Assembly: GCA_017612805.1 (NCBI GenBank)
Contig: JAGAFD010000003.1
Coordinates: forward strand, 1 to 64,000
Direction of reading: 5' to 3'
Source of the DNA: Bacilli bacterium
GTDB lineage: Bacteria > Bacillota_I > Bacilli_A > RF39 > UBA660
Length of the DNA stretch: 64,000 nt
The notes beneath the pieces were generated by a model. The model made no database searches. It saw nothing but the letters and a program-made list of their open reading frames with translations, and was not told the DNA's origin. Numbering within the stretch: the stretch's first letter is position 1; every line of letters starts with the position of its first letter. This document shows positions 1 to 8,677 of the stretch, piece by piece. The translations under genes and the position numbers were made by a program.

Positions 1-26
1 GGGTTCAAATCCCGTACGAACCGCCA
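1..26 (+). tRNA. 3' end of a tRNA gene, probably tRNA-Asp
   Basis: Only the T-arm (GGTTCAAATCC), the 3' acceptor strand and an encoded CCA are inside the window. The discriminator base is G, and the next gene is tRNA-Phe. Both fit the Asp-Phe order common in Bacilli, but the anticodon is outside the window, so the identity is inference. Confidence 0.8.
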
Positions 27-32
27 TTTTTT

Positions 33-108
33 GGCTCCATAGCTAAGTCGGTAGAGCAGAGGACTGAAAATCCATGTGTCGCTGGTTCAATTCCCGCTGG
101 AGCCACCA
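33..108 (+). tRNA. tRNA-Phe (GAA)
   Basis: A complete cloverleaf with GGCTCCA/TGGAGCC acceptor stem, anticodon loop CTGAAAA (anticodon GAA), T-loop GTTCAATTC and encoded CCA. One mismatch is visible in the anticodon stem. It lies 6 bp after the preceding tRNA, so both are probably one transcript. Confidence 0.95.
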
Positions 109-137
109 TTTTAAAGCAACTCGTTAGAGTTAAATAT

Positions 138-162
138 AAAATCCAGTTTCTGGATTTTTTTT
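138..162 (+). terminator. Rho-independent terminator of the first tRNA transcript
   Basis: The hairpin AAATCCAG-TTT-CTGGATTT is followed by a T-run, about 30 bp after tRNA-Phe. Confidence 0.8.
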
Positions 163-171
163 GTAAAGTTT

Positions 172-201
172 TTGTTTACCTAATGTTTAGATGTGTATAA
201 T
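172..201 (+). promoter_or_regulatory. Promoter candidate for pflBA
   Basis: TTGTTT (172-177), 18-bp spacer, TATAAT (196-201). This predicts a 5' leader of about 70 nt before pflB. I see no clear redox-regulator site in that leader. Confidence 0.5.
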
Positions 202-277
202 TTTTTGCTATTTGTGCCATTTTCCTTGTATTATTTTGCTTTATTTTATAAGATATTATTAAGGTAGGTAGAGTAAT

Positions 278-2500
278 ATGAAAGAATGGGAAGGCTTCAA
301 GGGGGAAGTTTGGCAAAAAGAGATTAATGTAAGAGATTTTATTATTAACAATTACGAGGAATACACAGGCGATTCTAGTTTTTTATGTGGCCCAACTGAA
401 AAGACTAAAAAAGTGTGGGATAAATGTTCAAAATTAATCTTAGAAGAAGGTAAAAAAGGCGTATTAGATATTGATTTAGAACACGTTTCTGGAATCGATA
501 ATTTTGATGCTGGTTATATTGATAAAGATAATGAAGTAATTGTTGGTTTACAATCAGATCAACCGTTAAAACGTATTATTAATCCATTTGGCGGAACAAG
601 AATGGTTGATAAATCATTAGAAGCGTACAATTACGTTTTAGATAAAGAATATTATAAGAATTTTAAACAATTTAGAAAAACTCATAATGATGGTGTTTTT
701 GATGCCTATACACCCGAAATTAGAAGTGCAAGAACGGTTGGTTTATTAACTGGACTTCCTGATGCTTATGGACGTGGTCGTATCATTGGCGATTACCGTC
801 GTGTCGCATTATATGGTATTGATTATTTAATTGAAAAGAAACAAGAAGACTTATTAAAGATTACTGGTCCGATGAGTGATGATGTAATCCGATTACGTGA
901 AGAAGTATCTGAACAAATTAAAGCTTTAAAAAGTATTAAGAGTATGGCTTTAAAATATGGTTATGATATTTCTGGACCAGCTAAAGATGCTAAAGAAGCT
1001 ATTCAATGGACTTATTTTGGTTATTTAGCTGCCATTAAAGAAAATAATGGTGCGGCCATGAGCTTAGGTAGAACCTCTACTTTCTTAGACATCTATATTA
1101 ATCGTGATTTAAAAAATGGGGTATTAACTGAAAGTGATGCTCAAGAATTGATTGATCAATTTATCATTAAGCTACGTATTGCTCGTCATTTGCGTACTCC
1201 TGAATATGATGAATTATTTTCCGGCGATCCAACATGGGTTACTGAATCTATTGGTGGTATGACGATAGATGGTAAATCATTAGTCACGAAAAACTCATTT
1301 AGATACTTAAATACATTAATAAATTTAGGCAGTGCTCCGGAACCAAATTTAACAGTTTTATGGAGCGAAAAATTACCACTTAATTTTAAAAAATATGCAA
1401 CTTATATTTCTATTAAAACTGACTCGCTTCAATACGAAAGCGACGAATTAATGCGTCCAATTTACGGTGATGATTATGCGATAGCATGTTGTGTTTCTGC
1501 GATGAAAGTCGGTAAACAAATGCAATTCTTTGGTGCAAGATGTAATTTAGCTAAATCACTATTATTAGCAATTAATGCTGGTGTAGATGAGAAAAAAGGT
1601 ATTAAAGTTGTTGATAATATTCCAACAGTTAGTGATAACCTTAACTATGATGAAGTTTTAAATAATTATAAAGCTGTTTTAAAAGATGTAGCCCGTATTT
1701 ATATCGATGCGATGAATATTATTCATTATATGCATGACAAATATGCTTATGAAGCAGGGCAAATGTCATTACATGATACGGATGTTGAGCGTTTAATGGC
1801 ATTTGGTGTTGCTGGCTTATCGGTTGCCGCTGATTCATTATCAGCAATTAAATATGGTCACGTAAAAGCTATTAGAAATGCAGAAGGAATTGCAGTTGAT
1901 TTTGAAATAGCCAATTCCTATCCACAATATGGTAATGATGATGATCGTGTTGATAATATTGCTAAAGAAATCCTTGATTATTTCTATAAAGAATTATGTA
2001 GTCATAAATTATATAAAAATGCTAAACACACTTTATCAGTATTAACCATTACATCTAATGTTGTTTATGGAGAAAAAACCGGATCAACTCCAGATGGTCG
2101 AAAATCTGGCGAACCATTTGCTCCAGGCGCTAATCCAATGCATGGCCGAGATAAATCTGGTGCTTTAGCTAGTTTAAATAGTGTAGCAAAACTTGACTAT
2201 ACTAATTGCTGCCGTGATGGTATTTCTAATACATTCTCAATTACTCCAACAACATTGGGTAAGAGTGAACCAGAACAAATTGATAATTTAATATCAATAT
2301 TAGATGGTTATTTTGCACAAGGCGCGCATCACTTAAATGTTAATGTATTAACTCGCGAAACTTTAATTGATGCAATGAATAATCCTGATAAATATCCATT
2401 ATTAACTATTCGTGTTTCTGGATATGCGGTTCGTTTTAATCGCTTAACTAAAAAGCAACAAAAAGAAGTTATTAGTAGGACCTTCCATGAACACCTATAA
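278..2500 (+). CDS. pflB: Formate C-acetyltransferase (pyruvate formate-lyase)
   Basis: Glycyl-radical enzyme that converts pyruvate and CoA to acetyl-CoA and formate in anaerobic fermentation, in the cytosol. The 740-residue length is normal for the family. The catalytic adjacent cysteines are at residues 404-405 (ACCVSAM), and the C-terminal glycyl-radical loop is RVSGYAV, with the radical Gly near residue 715. The start ATG follows AAGGTAGG at good distance. The 3' end overlaps pflA, its activating enzyme, so the two are translationally coupled. With acetate kinase at 19999 it suggests mixed-acid/acetate fermentation. The enzyme is oxygen-sensitive, which supports an anaerobic lifestyle. 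Confidence 0.97.
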   Translation: MKEWEGFKGEVWQKEINVRDFIINNYEEYTGDSSFLCGPTEKTKKVWDKCSKLILEEGKKGVLDIDLEHVSGIDNFDAGYIDKDNEVIVGLQSDQPLKRIINPFGGTRMVDKSLEAYNYVLDKEYYKNFKQFRKTHNDGVFDAYTPEIRSARTVGLLTGLPDAYGRGRIIGDYRRVALYGIDYLIEKKQEDLLKITGPMSDDVIRLREEVSEQIKALKSIKSMALKYGYDISGPAKDAKEAIQWTYFGYLAAIKENNGAAMSLGRTSTFLDIYINRDLKNGVLTESDAQELIDQFIIKLRIARHLRTPEYDELFSGDPTWVTESIGGMTIDGKSLVTKNSFRYLNTLINLGSAPEPNLTVLWSEKLPLNFKKYATYISIKTDSLQYESDELMRPIYGDDYAIACCVSAMKVGKQMQFFGARCNLAKSLLLAINAGVDEKKGIKVVDNIPTVSDNLNYDEVLNNYKAVLKDVARIYIDAMNIIHYMHDKYAYEAGQMSLHDTDVERLMAFGVAGLSVAADSLSAIKYGHVKAIRNAEGIAVDFEIANSYPQYGNDDDRVDNIAKEILDYFYKELCSHKLYKNAKHTLSVLTITSNVVYGEKTGSTPDGRKSGEPFAPGANPMHGRDKSGALASLNSVAKLDYTNCCRDGISNTFSITPTTLGKSEPEQIDNLISILDGYFAQGAHHLNVNVLTRETLIDAMNNPDKYPLLTIRVSGYAVRFNRLTKKQQKEVISRTFHEHL

Positions 2501-3200
2501 TTTGTATGTAGATTCAATTGAAACAATGGGCTTATTAGACGGACCTGGGGTTAGGGTAGTAGTATTCTTAAGTGGTTGTAACTTAAGATGCTTATACTGT
2601 CATAATCCTGAGACTTGGGCTTGTAAAGGAAAAGAATATACCGTTGATGAGCTATATGAAATCATTATGAAATACTATAACTACATTAAAAATGGAGGCG
2701 TAACTTTTTCTGGTGGTGAACCACTTTTACAAGCCAGCAATTTAAAATTTTTAGTAAAAAAATTAAAAGCAAGTGATATTAATGTAGCTATTGATACTGC
2801 TGGTTATATTGATGTTAATAAGGATGTTTCGGAAGTTTTAAAGACATCTGACTTAATTATTATGGATGTTAAAGCTACAGATAAGGATGAATATCTAAAA
2901 ATAACTAGAGGTAATATTAAGTTACAAGATGATTTTATTAAAGCTATTAATAGACTTGATACCGAGGTATGGATTCGCCAAGTAATCGTTCCAGGAATCA
3001 ATGACGATGAAGCTCATATTAATAGTTTGAATAACTATGTTAAACAGGTTAAAAATCTTTCTAAAGTTGAGTTGCTTGGCTACCATGATATGGCAATTGA
3101 TAAATACAAAAAACTTAAAATTCCTTATTTATTAATGGATACGCCGCGCTTGACTGATGAACGATTAAGTCAGTTGCAAAATATGGTGAAAATAGGGTAA
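2487..3200 (+). CDS. pflA: Pyruvate formate-lyase activating enzyme
   Basis: Radical SAM enzyme that installs the glycyl radical on PflB. The 4Fe-4S-binding CxxxCxxC motif is at residues 31, 35 and 38 ([14 protein letters not shown]), followed by the glycine-rich SGGEPL SAM-binding segment. Its 237 residues match short PflA proteins without the extra ferredoxin domain. The gene starts inside the last codons of pflB (14-bp overlap), so the pair is one operon. Identity is secure from both motifs and context. Confidence 0.96.
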   Translation: MNTYNLYVDSIETMGLLDGPGVRVVVFLSGCNLRCLYCHNPETWACKGKEYTVDELYEIIMKYYNYIKNGGVTFSGGEPLLQASNLKFLVKKLKASDINVAIDTAGYIDVNKDVSEVLKTSDLIIMDVKATDKDEYLKITRGNIKLQDDFIKAINRLDTEVWIRQVIVPGINDDEAHINSLNNYVKQVKNLSKVELLGYHDMAIDKYKKLKIPYLLMDTPRLTDERLSQLQNMVKIG

Positions 3201-3226
3201 ATTTTGCATAATTTTATAAAAATATA

Positions 3227-3255
3227 TTGACAATTTCACATTCCAATGGTATATT
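3227..3255 (+). promoter_or_regulatory. Consensus sigma-A promoter of the tRNA cluster
   Basis: TTGACA (3227-3232), exact 17-bp spacer, TATATT (3250-3255). It lies 35 bp before tRNA-Val and immediately after pflA. Confidence 0.8.
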
Positions 3256-3289
3256 TAATATCGTCCAAAGGAAATTGTGGGATTTTCGT

Positions 3290-3366
3290 GGGCGATTAGC
3301 TCAGTTGGTTAGAGCACCTGCCCTACAAGCAGGGGGTCGTAGGTTCGAGTCCTACATCGCCCACCA
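3290..3366 (+). tRNA. tRNA-Val (TAC)
   Basis: GGGCGAT/ATCGCCC acceptor stem, anticodon loop CTACAAG (TAC), T-loop GTTCGAGTC and encoded CCA. First gene of a five-tRNA cluster. Confidence 0.96.
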
Positions 3367-3373
3367 GTTTTTT

Positions 3374-3449
<76 letters not shown>

Positions 3450-3457
3450 TCTTTGTT

Positions 3458-3541
3458 GGAGGGATAGCGAAGTGGTCAAACGCGGCAGACTGTAAATCTG
3501 TTCCTTTTGGTTCCATGGTTCAAATCCATGTCCCTCCACCA
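3458..3541 (+). tRNA. tRNA-Tyr (GTA)
   Basis: 84-nt class II tRNA with a long variable arm. GGAGGGA/TCCCTCC acceptor stem, anticodon loop CTGTAAA (GTA), CCA encoded. Confidence 0.96.
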
Positions 3542-3555
3542 CTTTTTAAGTTTTT

Positions 3556-3631
3556 TGCCTCGTAGCCAAGCGGTAAGGCATCAGACTTTGACTCTGACAT
3601 TTCGATGGTTCGAATCCATCCGAGGCAACCA
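3556..3631 (+). tRNA. tRNA-Gln (TTG)
   Basis: TGCCTCG/CGAGGCA acceptor stem, anticodon loop CTTTGAC (TTG), T-loop GTTCGAATC, CCA encoded. Confidence 0.95.
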
Positions 3632-3636
3632 AGAAT

Positions 3637-3712
3637 GTCCCGTTAGCTCAGCTGGTAGAGCATTTGACTTTTAATCAAAGGGTCCCGAGTTCGAATCTCG
3701 GGCGGGACACCA
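3637..3712 (+). tRNA. tRNA-Lys (TTT)
   Basis: GTCCCGT/GCGGGAC acceptor stem (one G-T pair), anticodon loop CTTTTAA (TTT), CCA encoded. Last gene before a terminator. Confidence 0.95.
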
Positions 3713-3722
3713 TTTTAATTAT

Positions 3723-3750
3723 TACCGAAGAATTTCTTCGGTTTTAATTT
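3723..3750 (+). terminator. Terminator after tRNA-Lys
   Basis: Hairpin ACCGAAG-AATTT-CTTCGGT followed by TTTAATTTT. Confidence 0.75.
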
Positions 3751-3761
3751 TGCTTAAAAGG

Positions 3762-3786
3762 AAATGCAAAAAACCTTGCATTTTTG
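3762..3786 (+). terminator. Second terminator-like hairpin after the tRNA cluster
   Basis: AAATGCAA-AAAACC-TTGCATTT followed by Ts. Its 3' arm also contains the -35 element of the next promoter. Confidence 0.6.
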
Positions 3787-3804
3787 ATAACATTGATATA
3801 TAAT
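3776..3804 (+). promoter_or_regulatory. Promoter of tRNA-Arg/tRNA-Pro
   Basis: TTGCAT (3776-3781), exact 17-bp spacer, TATAAT (3799-3804). The -35 box lies in the descending arm of the upstream terminator hairpin. Confidence 0.6.
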
Positions 3805-3824
3805 TATCTTGCGTGTTCGATAAT

Positions 3825-3901
3825 GCGCTCTTAGCTCAATTGGATAGAGCGTTAGACTACGGATCTAAAGGTTAGGGGTTCGACTCCCTTAGGGCGCACC
3901 A
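3825..3901 (+). tRNA. tRNA-Arg (ACG)
   Basis: GCGCTCT/AGGGCGC acceptor stem, anticodon loop CTACGGA (ACG, normally deaminated to ICG by TadA), CCA encoded. It fits the CGT-rich arginine codon use of the neighbouring genes. Confidence 0.95.
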
Positions 3902-3906
3902 TTATT

Positions 3907-3983
3907 CGGGAAGTAGCACAGCTTGGTAGTGCACTTGGTTTGGGACCAAGGGGTCGCAGGTTCGAATCCTGTCTTCCCGACCA
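3907..3983 (+). tRNA. tRNA-Pro (TGG)
   Basis: CGGGAAG/CTTCCCG acceptor stem, anticodon loop TTTGGGA (TGG), T-loop GTTCGAATC, CCA encoded. Confidence 0.95.
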
Positions 3984-3993
3984 TTTAAAAAAT

Positions 3994-4019
3994 AACTCAG
4001 CAATTGCTGAGTTTTTTTT
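3994..4019 (+). terminator. Terminator after tRNA-Pro
   Basis: AACTCAGC-AATT-GCTGAGTT followed by a run of Ts. It lies 5 bp before the stop codon of the convergent endonuclease-like gene. Confidence 0.85.
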
Positions 4020-4024
4020 GTGCT

Positions 4025-4771
4025 TTAAGGGAGATCGATTTGTTCAAAGAGTAGTTCAACATTTTTTAGGTACATTTTAAAACTAGTTCCATGATCAACA
4101 AATTTTCCTTGGCGATAACCTGACTTATAAACACCAGTCTGTATGTTTGCCGTGATTTTGCCTTGTTTAATTAGATTAATAAAGCAATTAAAACTGCGTA
4201 GTCTATATAGTTTCATGTCTATATATTTATAATAATAAACACCTTTTCGAATTGTTCTACTTACTCTGAATATAGCAAGCTTTGAAAGTTTCCTTTCAAG
4301 CATTTCTTTTAAATCATCAAAATCCCAGTGAATAGTATTATCAATAAGTTTAAAATGATTATCATAAATATTTACAAATATCTTCTTGTTTACTTCATCT
4401 ATAGAAAGCTTATAGAAATAGTTTTTGTTTATACTATCCTGATGATAATATTTCACATCAAGTTTTACTAGGATTACATTGTGTTCCGGGAAATCCTTAT
4501 CGGGATGGCCATATTTTTGAGAAATGCCTTGAACAGGAAATATTTCATCACCATATAAGTGCGCTGAAAACAGAGTTAGAGTAGGATTTGGATACATTCC
4601 TATTGCCTTGATCTCTATATCATAAAAATCAGGAATATTAAAATCTGCTCCAGTAGATCCTAAAAGTTTTTCTAACATTAATCCGCAGTTATTTTGTTCA
4701 TCACTTCGAGATTCTATATATCTATTTTTGATGTTGTCAAAACGTCTAAAAAGATCAATCTCAGTATCCAT
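4025..4771 (-). CDS. Orphan PD-(D/E)XK endonuclease-like protein (MvaI/BcnI- or MutH/Sau3AI-like)
   Basis: 248 residues. The segment GLMLEKLLG, followed about 20 residues later by [10 protein letters not shown] and then LTLFSAH, resembles the catalytic core of type II restriction enzymes of the MvaI/BcnI family, and more loosely MutH/Sau3AI. The core is an upstream Glu, then the Asp and Glu-x-Lys of a PD-(D/E)XK site. No DNA methyltransferase is present in the window, so it may be a solitary nuclease or a restriction-system remnant. It sits right after a tRNA cluster, a common integration point. The start is supported by the strong TAGGAGGTG ribosome site. Arginine codons are mixed (AGA, CGA, CGC), unlike the mainly CGT/AGA neighbours. 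The family call is by motif memory only. Confidence 0.6.
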   Translation of the reverse strand: MDTEIDLFRRFDNIKNRYIESRSDEQNNCGLMLEKLLGSTGADFNIPDFYDIEIKAIGMYPNPTLTLFSAHLYGDEIFPVQGISQKYGHPDKDFPEHNVILVKLDVKYYHQDSINKNYFYKLSIDEVNKKIFVNIYDNHFKLIDNTIHWDFDDLKEMLERKLSKLAIFRVSRTIRKGVYYYKYIDMKLYRLRSFNCFINLIKQGKITANIQTGVYKSGYRQGKFVDHGTSFKMYLKNVELLFEQIDLP

Positions 4772-4787
4772 ATTTACACCTCCTACT

Positions 4788-4793
4788 ATTATA
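4788..4793 (-). promoter_or_regulatory. Candidate -10 box of the endonuclease-like gene
   Basis: TATAAT on the reverse strand just upstream of the ribosome site. No convincing -35 is seen. Confidence 0.35.
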
Positions 4794-4893
4794 TTATCGA
4801 AAAAAATTTCATTTCCTTTTTTTTAAGTTAATATTTTTATAATTATTGTATTTAACCCATTATTTTGTTAAAATTATTATTAGGGTGATAATT

Positions 4894-6003
4894 ATGTTTT
4901 ATTTTGATTATTGTGCAACAACACCAACTAATAAAGAAGTTTTAAATTTCTTTGAAGAAGTTAATAATAAATATTGGTTTAATCCTAATTCAAATTATGA
5001 ACCATCTGTTGCAGGGGCAAAATTAATTATGGATTCAGCTAATAAAATTCTAAATATTTTAGGTTTAAAAGATAGTACGGTTATTTTTACTAGTGGCGCT
5101 ACTGAAGCTAATAACTTAGCTTTAAAAGGATATTGCTATGCTAATAAGGAAAAAGGCAAACACATCATTACTTCACCATATGAACATTCAAGTATTGTAG
5201 CTACACTTTCGGCTTTAGAAAAAGAAGGCTTTGAAGTAACTATTGCTGATACTAATGAAGCTGGAGAAGTCGATGTTGATAAATTAAAAACGTTAATTCG
5301 CGATGATACTATTTTAGTTTCTATTACGGCAACGAGTAGTGAAGTAGGAATTATTAATGACATTGAATCAATTGCTAATTTATTAACAAATTATGATAAT
5401 TGTAAGTTCCATGTTGATTACACGCAATTATTCGGTAAATACAAAAATGACTTATCAAATGTTGATATGTTAAGTTATTCTGGCCATAAAATTTATGGTA
5501 TTAAGGGTGTAGGAGCTTTAATTATTAAAAATGACATTAACTTATCTCCAATTATCAATGGGGGAAAGAGCACCACTAAATATCGTGCCGGAACTCCTTC
5601 TACTGAGTTAATAGCTTCACTAGGAAAAGCTAGCGAATTAATATATGAAAATTTTGAAGCTAAAGAAGCTGATATTAAAACTAAAAGTGATTATTTAAAA
5701 GAAAAACTATTAGGATTATCAGATAGTATAAAAATTAATACACCAGAAAATGGTTTAGCATCAATTATTAATGTAAGTATTCTTGGTCATAAATCGGAAG
5801 AAATACAACAAACTTTAGCTAAAAAAGATATATACGTTTCAACACAAACAGCATGCTCATTAAAATTAGATTATAGTCCAACTATTTATAAATTGACTAA
5901 TGATCTTAAAAGAGCTGAAAGTTCAATTAGAGTTAGTATTTCTTATCTAACAACTATTGAAGAAATAGATTATCTCATTAAAGCTATTGGAGAATTATTA
6001 TGA
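4894..6003 (+). CDS. Cysteine desulfurase, NifS/IscS-like (copy 1)
   Basis: PLP enzyme that takes sulfur from cysteine as an enzyme-bound persulfide. Visible features: N-terminal YFDYCATTPTN, the PLP-lysine motif SGHKIYG near residue 195, and the persulfide-cysteine loop TACSLK in the last fifth. At 369 residues it is of normal length. I place the start at ATG 4894, where the homologous MxYxDYxATTP begins and GGGTGAT precedes; the frame is open further upstream from a TTG. Its stop overlaps the next gene (ATGA). Coupling to a thioredoxin-like protein and a DsbD-like membrane protein suggests a thiol or sulfur-relay role distinct from copy 2, which sits next to thiI. Confidence 0.88.
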   Translation: MFYFDYCATTPTNKEVLNFFEEVNNKYWFNPNSNYEPSVAGAKLIMDSANKILNILGLKDSTVIFTSGATEANNLALKGYCYANKEKGKHIITSPYEHSSIVATLSALEKEGFEVTIADTNEAGEVDVDKLKTLIRDDTILVSITATSSEVGIINDIESIANLLTNYDNCKFHVDYTQLFGKYKNDLSNVDMLSYSGHKIYGIKGVGALIIKNDINLSPIINGGKSTTKYRAGTPSTELIASLGKASELIYENFEAKEADIKTKSDYLKEKLLGLSDSIKINTPENGLASIINVSILGHKSEEIQQTLAKKDIYVSTQTACSLKLDYSPTIYKLTNDLKRAESSIRVSISYLTTIEEIDYLIKAIGELL

Positions 6004-6272
6004 TTAAGTTATTAAAAATAAATGCATTATGGTGTCCTTCATGTCTTATTATGAATAACATCTATACTAAAGTAGCTAATGATTATCAACTTCCTTTAGA
6101 AACACTTGATTATGATTTTGATCAAGAAAAAGTAGAACCATTAAATGTTGGTAACATTTTACCAGTATTAATAATTTATCAAGATGATGTTGAAATAAAA
6201 AGAATCGTTGGCGAAAAAACACATAACCAAATTATCGAAGAAATTGAGTTGATTATTAATGAAAAAAAATAA
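6000..6272 (+). CDS. Small thioredoxin-like protein
   Basis: 90-residue cytosolic protein with a WCPSC redox motif (cysteines 12 and 15) after a first beta strand, and a thioredoxin-like cis-proline segment (GNILPVLIIY). Shorter than classical thioredoxin (about 105). The ATG overlaps the stop of the cysteine desulfurase gene (ATGA), and its end overlaps the DsbD-like gene by 14 bp. It may pass electrons to the membrane partner or accept sulfur from the desulfurase. Both are inference from gene order. Confidence 0.75.
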   Translation: MIKLLKINALWCPSCLIMNNIYTKVANDYQLPLETLDYDFDQEKVEPLNVGNILPVLIIYQDDVEIKRIVGEKTHNQIIEEIELIINEKK

Positions 6273-7413
6273 ATTATTACTAGTAGTACTGTTTTTATTA
6301 TTTATCTTGCCAATCAAGTCTTATGCATATAATAATTACCAAGACATTTTAGGGCCAAAGATAAATCAAAATAATGAACAAGTAACGATTTATTTATTCT
6401 ATCAGGACGGTTGCCCACATTGTGCAAAAGAGAAAACTTTCCTTAAGGAATTACAAATTAATTATTCGGAATTAAATGTTGTGTTATTGAAATATGATGA
6501 TTATGCTGATGAATATGAAATAGCCCGTAGTACTTTTAATGTTACCGGTGATGGAGTACCTCTTACTTTAATTGGTGAAGAGTATTATTTAGGTTTTTCC
6601 GATATAACTAAAGAGAATATTGAATTACAAGTAAAAAGTATTTTTAATGACACGGATTTTAATAAACAATATAAACTTCCTTTCCTAGGGAATATAGATT
6701 CTAAGAAAGCAAGTCTTCCATTAATCACTATTGTTTTAGGATTTGTTGATGGTTTTAATCCGTGTGCAATGTGGATTTTAATTTTTATCTTATCAATTTT
6801 AATTAATTTAAAAGATCGTAAGAAGATGCTTATTGTTGGTTCGATATTTTTATTTACTAGTGCGCTTATTTATTTTCTATCGATTCTAGGTATTAGTTCA
6901 ATATTGAGTATTAAATACGTTGAACAATTAAGAATAATTCTTGGTGTTATTGCAATTATTCTTGGTTTAATTAATTTATATAATTGGATAAAATCTTTAA
7001 AAGAAACCGGTTGTACGGTTGTAAATGATAATAAACGGAAATCAATAATGGAAAAAGTTAAAGCAATTGTTAGTGCTCAAAACTTAGTAATAATGATTGC
7101 TAGTGTAATTGCTTTAGCAATTAGTGTAAATGCAATTGAAATGGCTTGTTCATTAGGGTTCCCAGCAATTTTCTCGGAAATCTTGGCAATTAATAAGATT
7201 ACTGGTTTAATTAAACTATTATATATCTTATTATACATAGTATTCTATATGATTGATGATGTATTAGTTTTCTTAATTGCTATCTTTACTTTTAAAATCT
7301 TTGCATTCTCTAATAAGTTATCTAAGGTTATTAAATTAATTGCCGCAATTATTATGTTGGCGATGGGTATTTTGTTAATATTCTTCCCAAATATTGTGAT
7401 GTTAAATTTTTAG
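6259..7413 (+). CDS. Secreted thioredoxin domain fused to a DsbD/CcdA-like membrane domain
   Basis: 384 residues. A signal sequence or first membrane segment (about 1-23) is followed by an extracytoplasmic thioredoxin-like domain with CPHC at 52-55, then a hydrophobic domain from about 150. That domain carries the NPC motif (Cys169, in DGFNPCAMW) and a second cysteine (Cys297, MACSLGFP), the pair used by CcdA/DsbD proteins to move electrons across the membrane. In classical DsbD the thioredoxin domain is C-terminal; here it is N-terminal. With the cytosolic WCPSC protein upstream, a complete cytosol-membrane-exterior thiol relay is encoded in one operon. Function inferred from motifs. Confidence 0.75.
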   Translation: MKKNKLLLVVLFLLFILPIKSYAYNNYQDILGPKINQNNEQVTIYLFYQDGCPHCAKEKTFLKELQINYSELNVVLLKYDDYADEYEIARSTFNVTGDGVPLTLIGEEYYLGFSDITKENIELQVKSIFNDTDFNKQYKLPFLGNIDSKKASLPLITIVLGFVDGFNPCAMWILIFILSILINLKDRKKMLIVGSIFLFTSALIYFLSILGISSILSIKYVEQLRIILGVIAIILGLINLYNWIKSLKETGCTVVNDNKRKSIMEKVKAIVSAQNLVIMIASVIALAISVNAIEMACSLGFPAIFSEILAINKITGLIKLLYILLYIVFYMIDDVLVFLIAIFTFKIFAFSNKLSKVIKLIAAIIMLAMGILLIFFPNIVMLNF

Positions 7414-7427
7414 AAAAGAGGTAAGAA

Positions 7428-8675
7428 ATGAAAAAATTATTTGATAATAAATATGTATGTTGGGCGGTCACTATTCTAAGTGTATTAGTAATTGGCTTAT
7501 TATTATATTTCGTTTTATTAAGATATGCTGGTATTCTTCATTTTTGTGGTCGTTTAGTTAAAATATTATTACCATTTATTTATGGTTTTGCAATTGCTTA
7601 TATTTTAAATCAATTTGTTAAACTATTGGAAAACACGATTCTTAAAAATCCACCATCATTTATTCCGAAAAAATATCATTTTAAGTATCGCCGTGTCTTA
7701 TCAATTACGATTGCTTCAATTGTATTAGTTGCGATTATTGCATTATTATTTGTAATTATTATTCCACAAGTATTAAAGTCATTTGATATGTTAGTTGATA
7801 ATGTACCATATTATTTTAAATCATTTAAAGCTTGGTTAGATGATTACATTGTTAATAAACCAACTATTAGAAGAATTGTAAATGAAAATTATGATAATAT
7901 TTCTAAAAATACGATTAAATATTTAAATGATATTATTATGCCAGAAAGAAAATCTTTAATTGGTAATATTTCATCTGGCTTCTTATCAATTGTTAAAACA
8001 ATATCTAACATTATTATTGGTTTTATTATTTCAATTTATGTTTTATATAATAAAGAATTATTTGGTGGTCAATTCAAAAAAATCATGTATGCAATTATGC
8101 CTATTGATAAAGTTAACATTATTATTGATAACATCAAATATACTGATAAAGTATTTAATGGTTTCTTTATGGGTAAGATTATTGATTCATTAATCATTGG
8201 TGTTATTTGTTATATTTTCATGTTAATATTCAAATTCCCATTCCCATTAATTATTGCTATTATTATCGGTATTACTAATATTATTCCATATTTTGGACCA
8301 TTTATTGGAGCTATTCCAAGTGCTATATTTATTTTAATTATTAGTCCACATAAAGTTTTAGGGTTCTTAATCTTTATTTTCATCTTACAACAATTTGATG
8401 GTAATATCCTAGGACCTAAGATTTTAGGAAATAAAACCGGATTAAAAAGTTTCTGGGTATTATTTGCCATTATACTATTTGGCGGCTTATTTAATGTATT
8501 AGGAATGATTATTGGGGTTCCATTATTCTCCATTATTTATGCCTTTATTAGTGGTTTATGCAATCGCAGCCTTGATAAGAAAAAATTATCAACAAAAACA
8601 TATGATTATATTGATTTAGCAGCGATTGAAAATAAAAATAATAAATATGTTTATAAATATGATAAAAGGAAATAA
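7428..8675 (+). CDS. AI-2E family / PerM-like transporter
   Basis: 415-residue integral membrane protein. Two N-terminal membrane segments are followed by a large soluble segment (about 90-190) and a C-terminal group of helices with the conserved GITNIIPYFGPFIGAIPS segment and the QQFDGNILGPKILG loop typical of UPF0118/PF01594. The family includes proposed autoinducer-2 exporters and ion or solute permeases, and the substrate cannot be told here. GAGGTAAG-type ribosome site 15 bp after the DsbD-like gene, so probably the same operon. The C-terminal tail is Lys- and Asn-rich. Confidence 0.88.
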   Translation: MKKLFDNKYVCWAVTILSVLVIGLLLYFVLLRYAGILHFCGRLVKILLPFIYGFAIAYILNQFVKLLENTILKNPPSFIPKKYHFKYRRVLSITIASIVLVAIIALLFVIIIPQVLKSFDMLVDNVPYYFKSFKAWLDDYIVNKPTIRRIVNENYDNISKNTIKYLNDIIMPERKSLIGNISSGFLSIVKTISNIIIGFIISIYVLYNKELFGGQFKKIMYAIMPIDKVNIIIDNIKYTDKVFNGFFMGKIIDSLIIGVICYIFMLIFKFPFPLIIAIIIGITNIIPYFGPFIGAIPSAIFILIISPHKVLGFLIFIFILQQFDGNILGPKILGNKTGLKSFWVLFAIILFGGLFNVLGMIIGVPLFSIIYAFISGLCNRSLDKKKLSTKTYDYIDLAAIENKNNKYVYKYDKRK

Positions 8676-8677
8676 AA

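Noticed and set aside
8210-8533. 107-codon reverse frame inside the AI-2E permease gene
   Set aside because: Antisense shadow of hydrophobic codons; no ribosome site or independent context.
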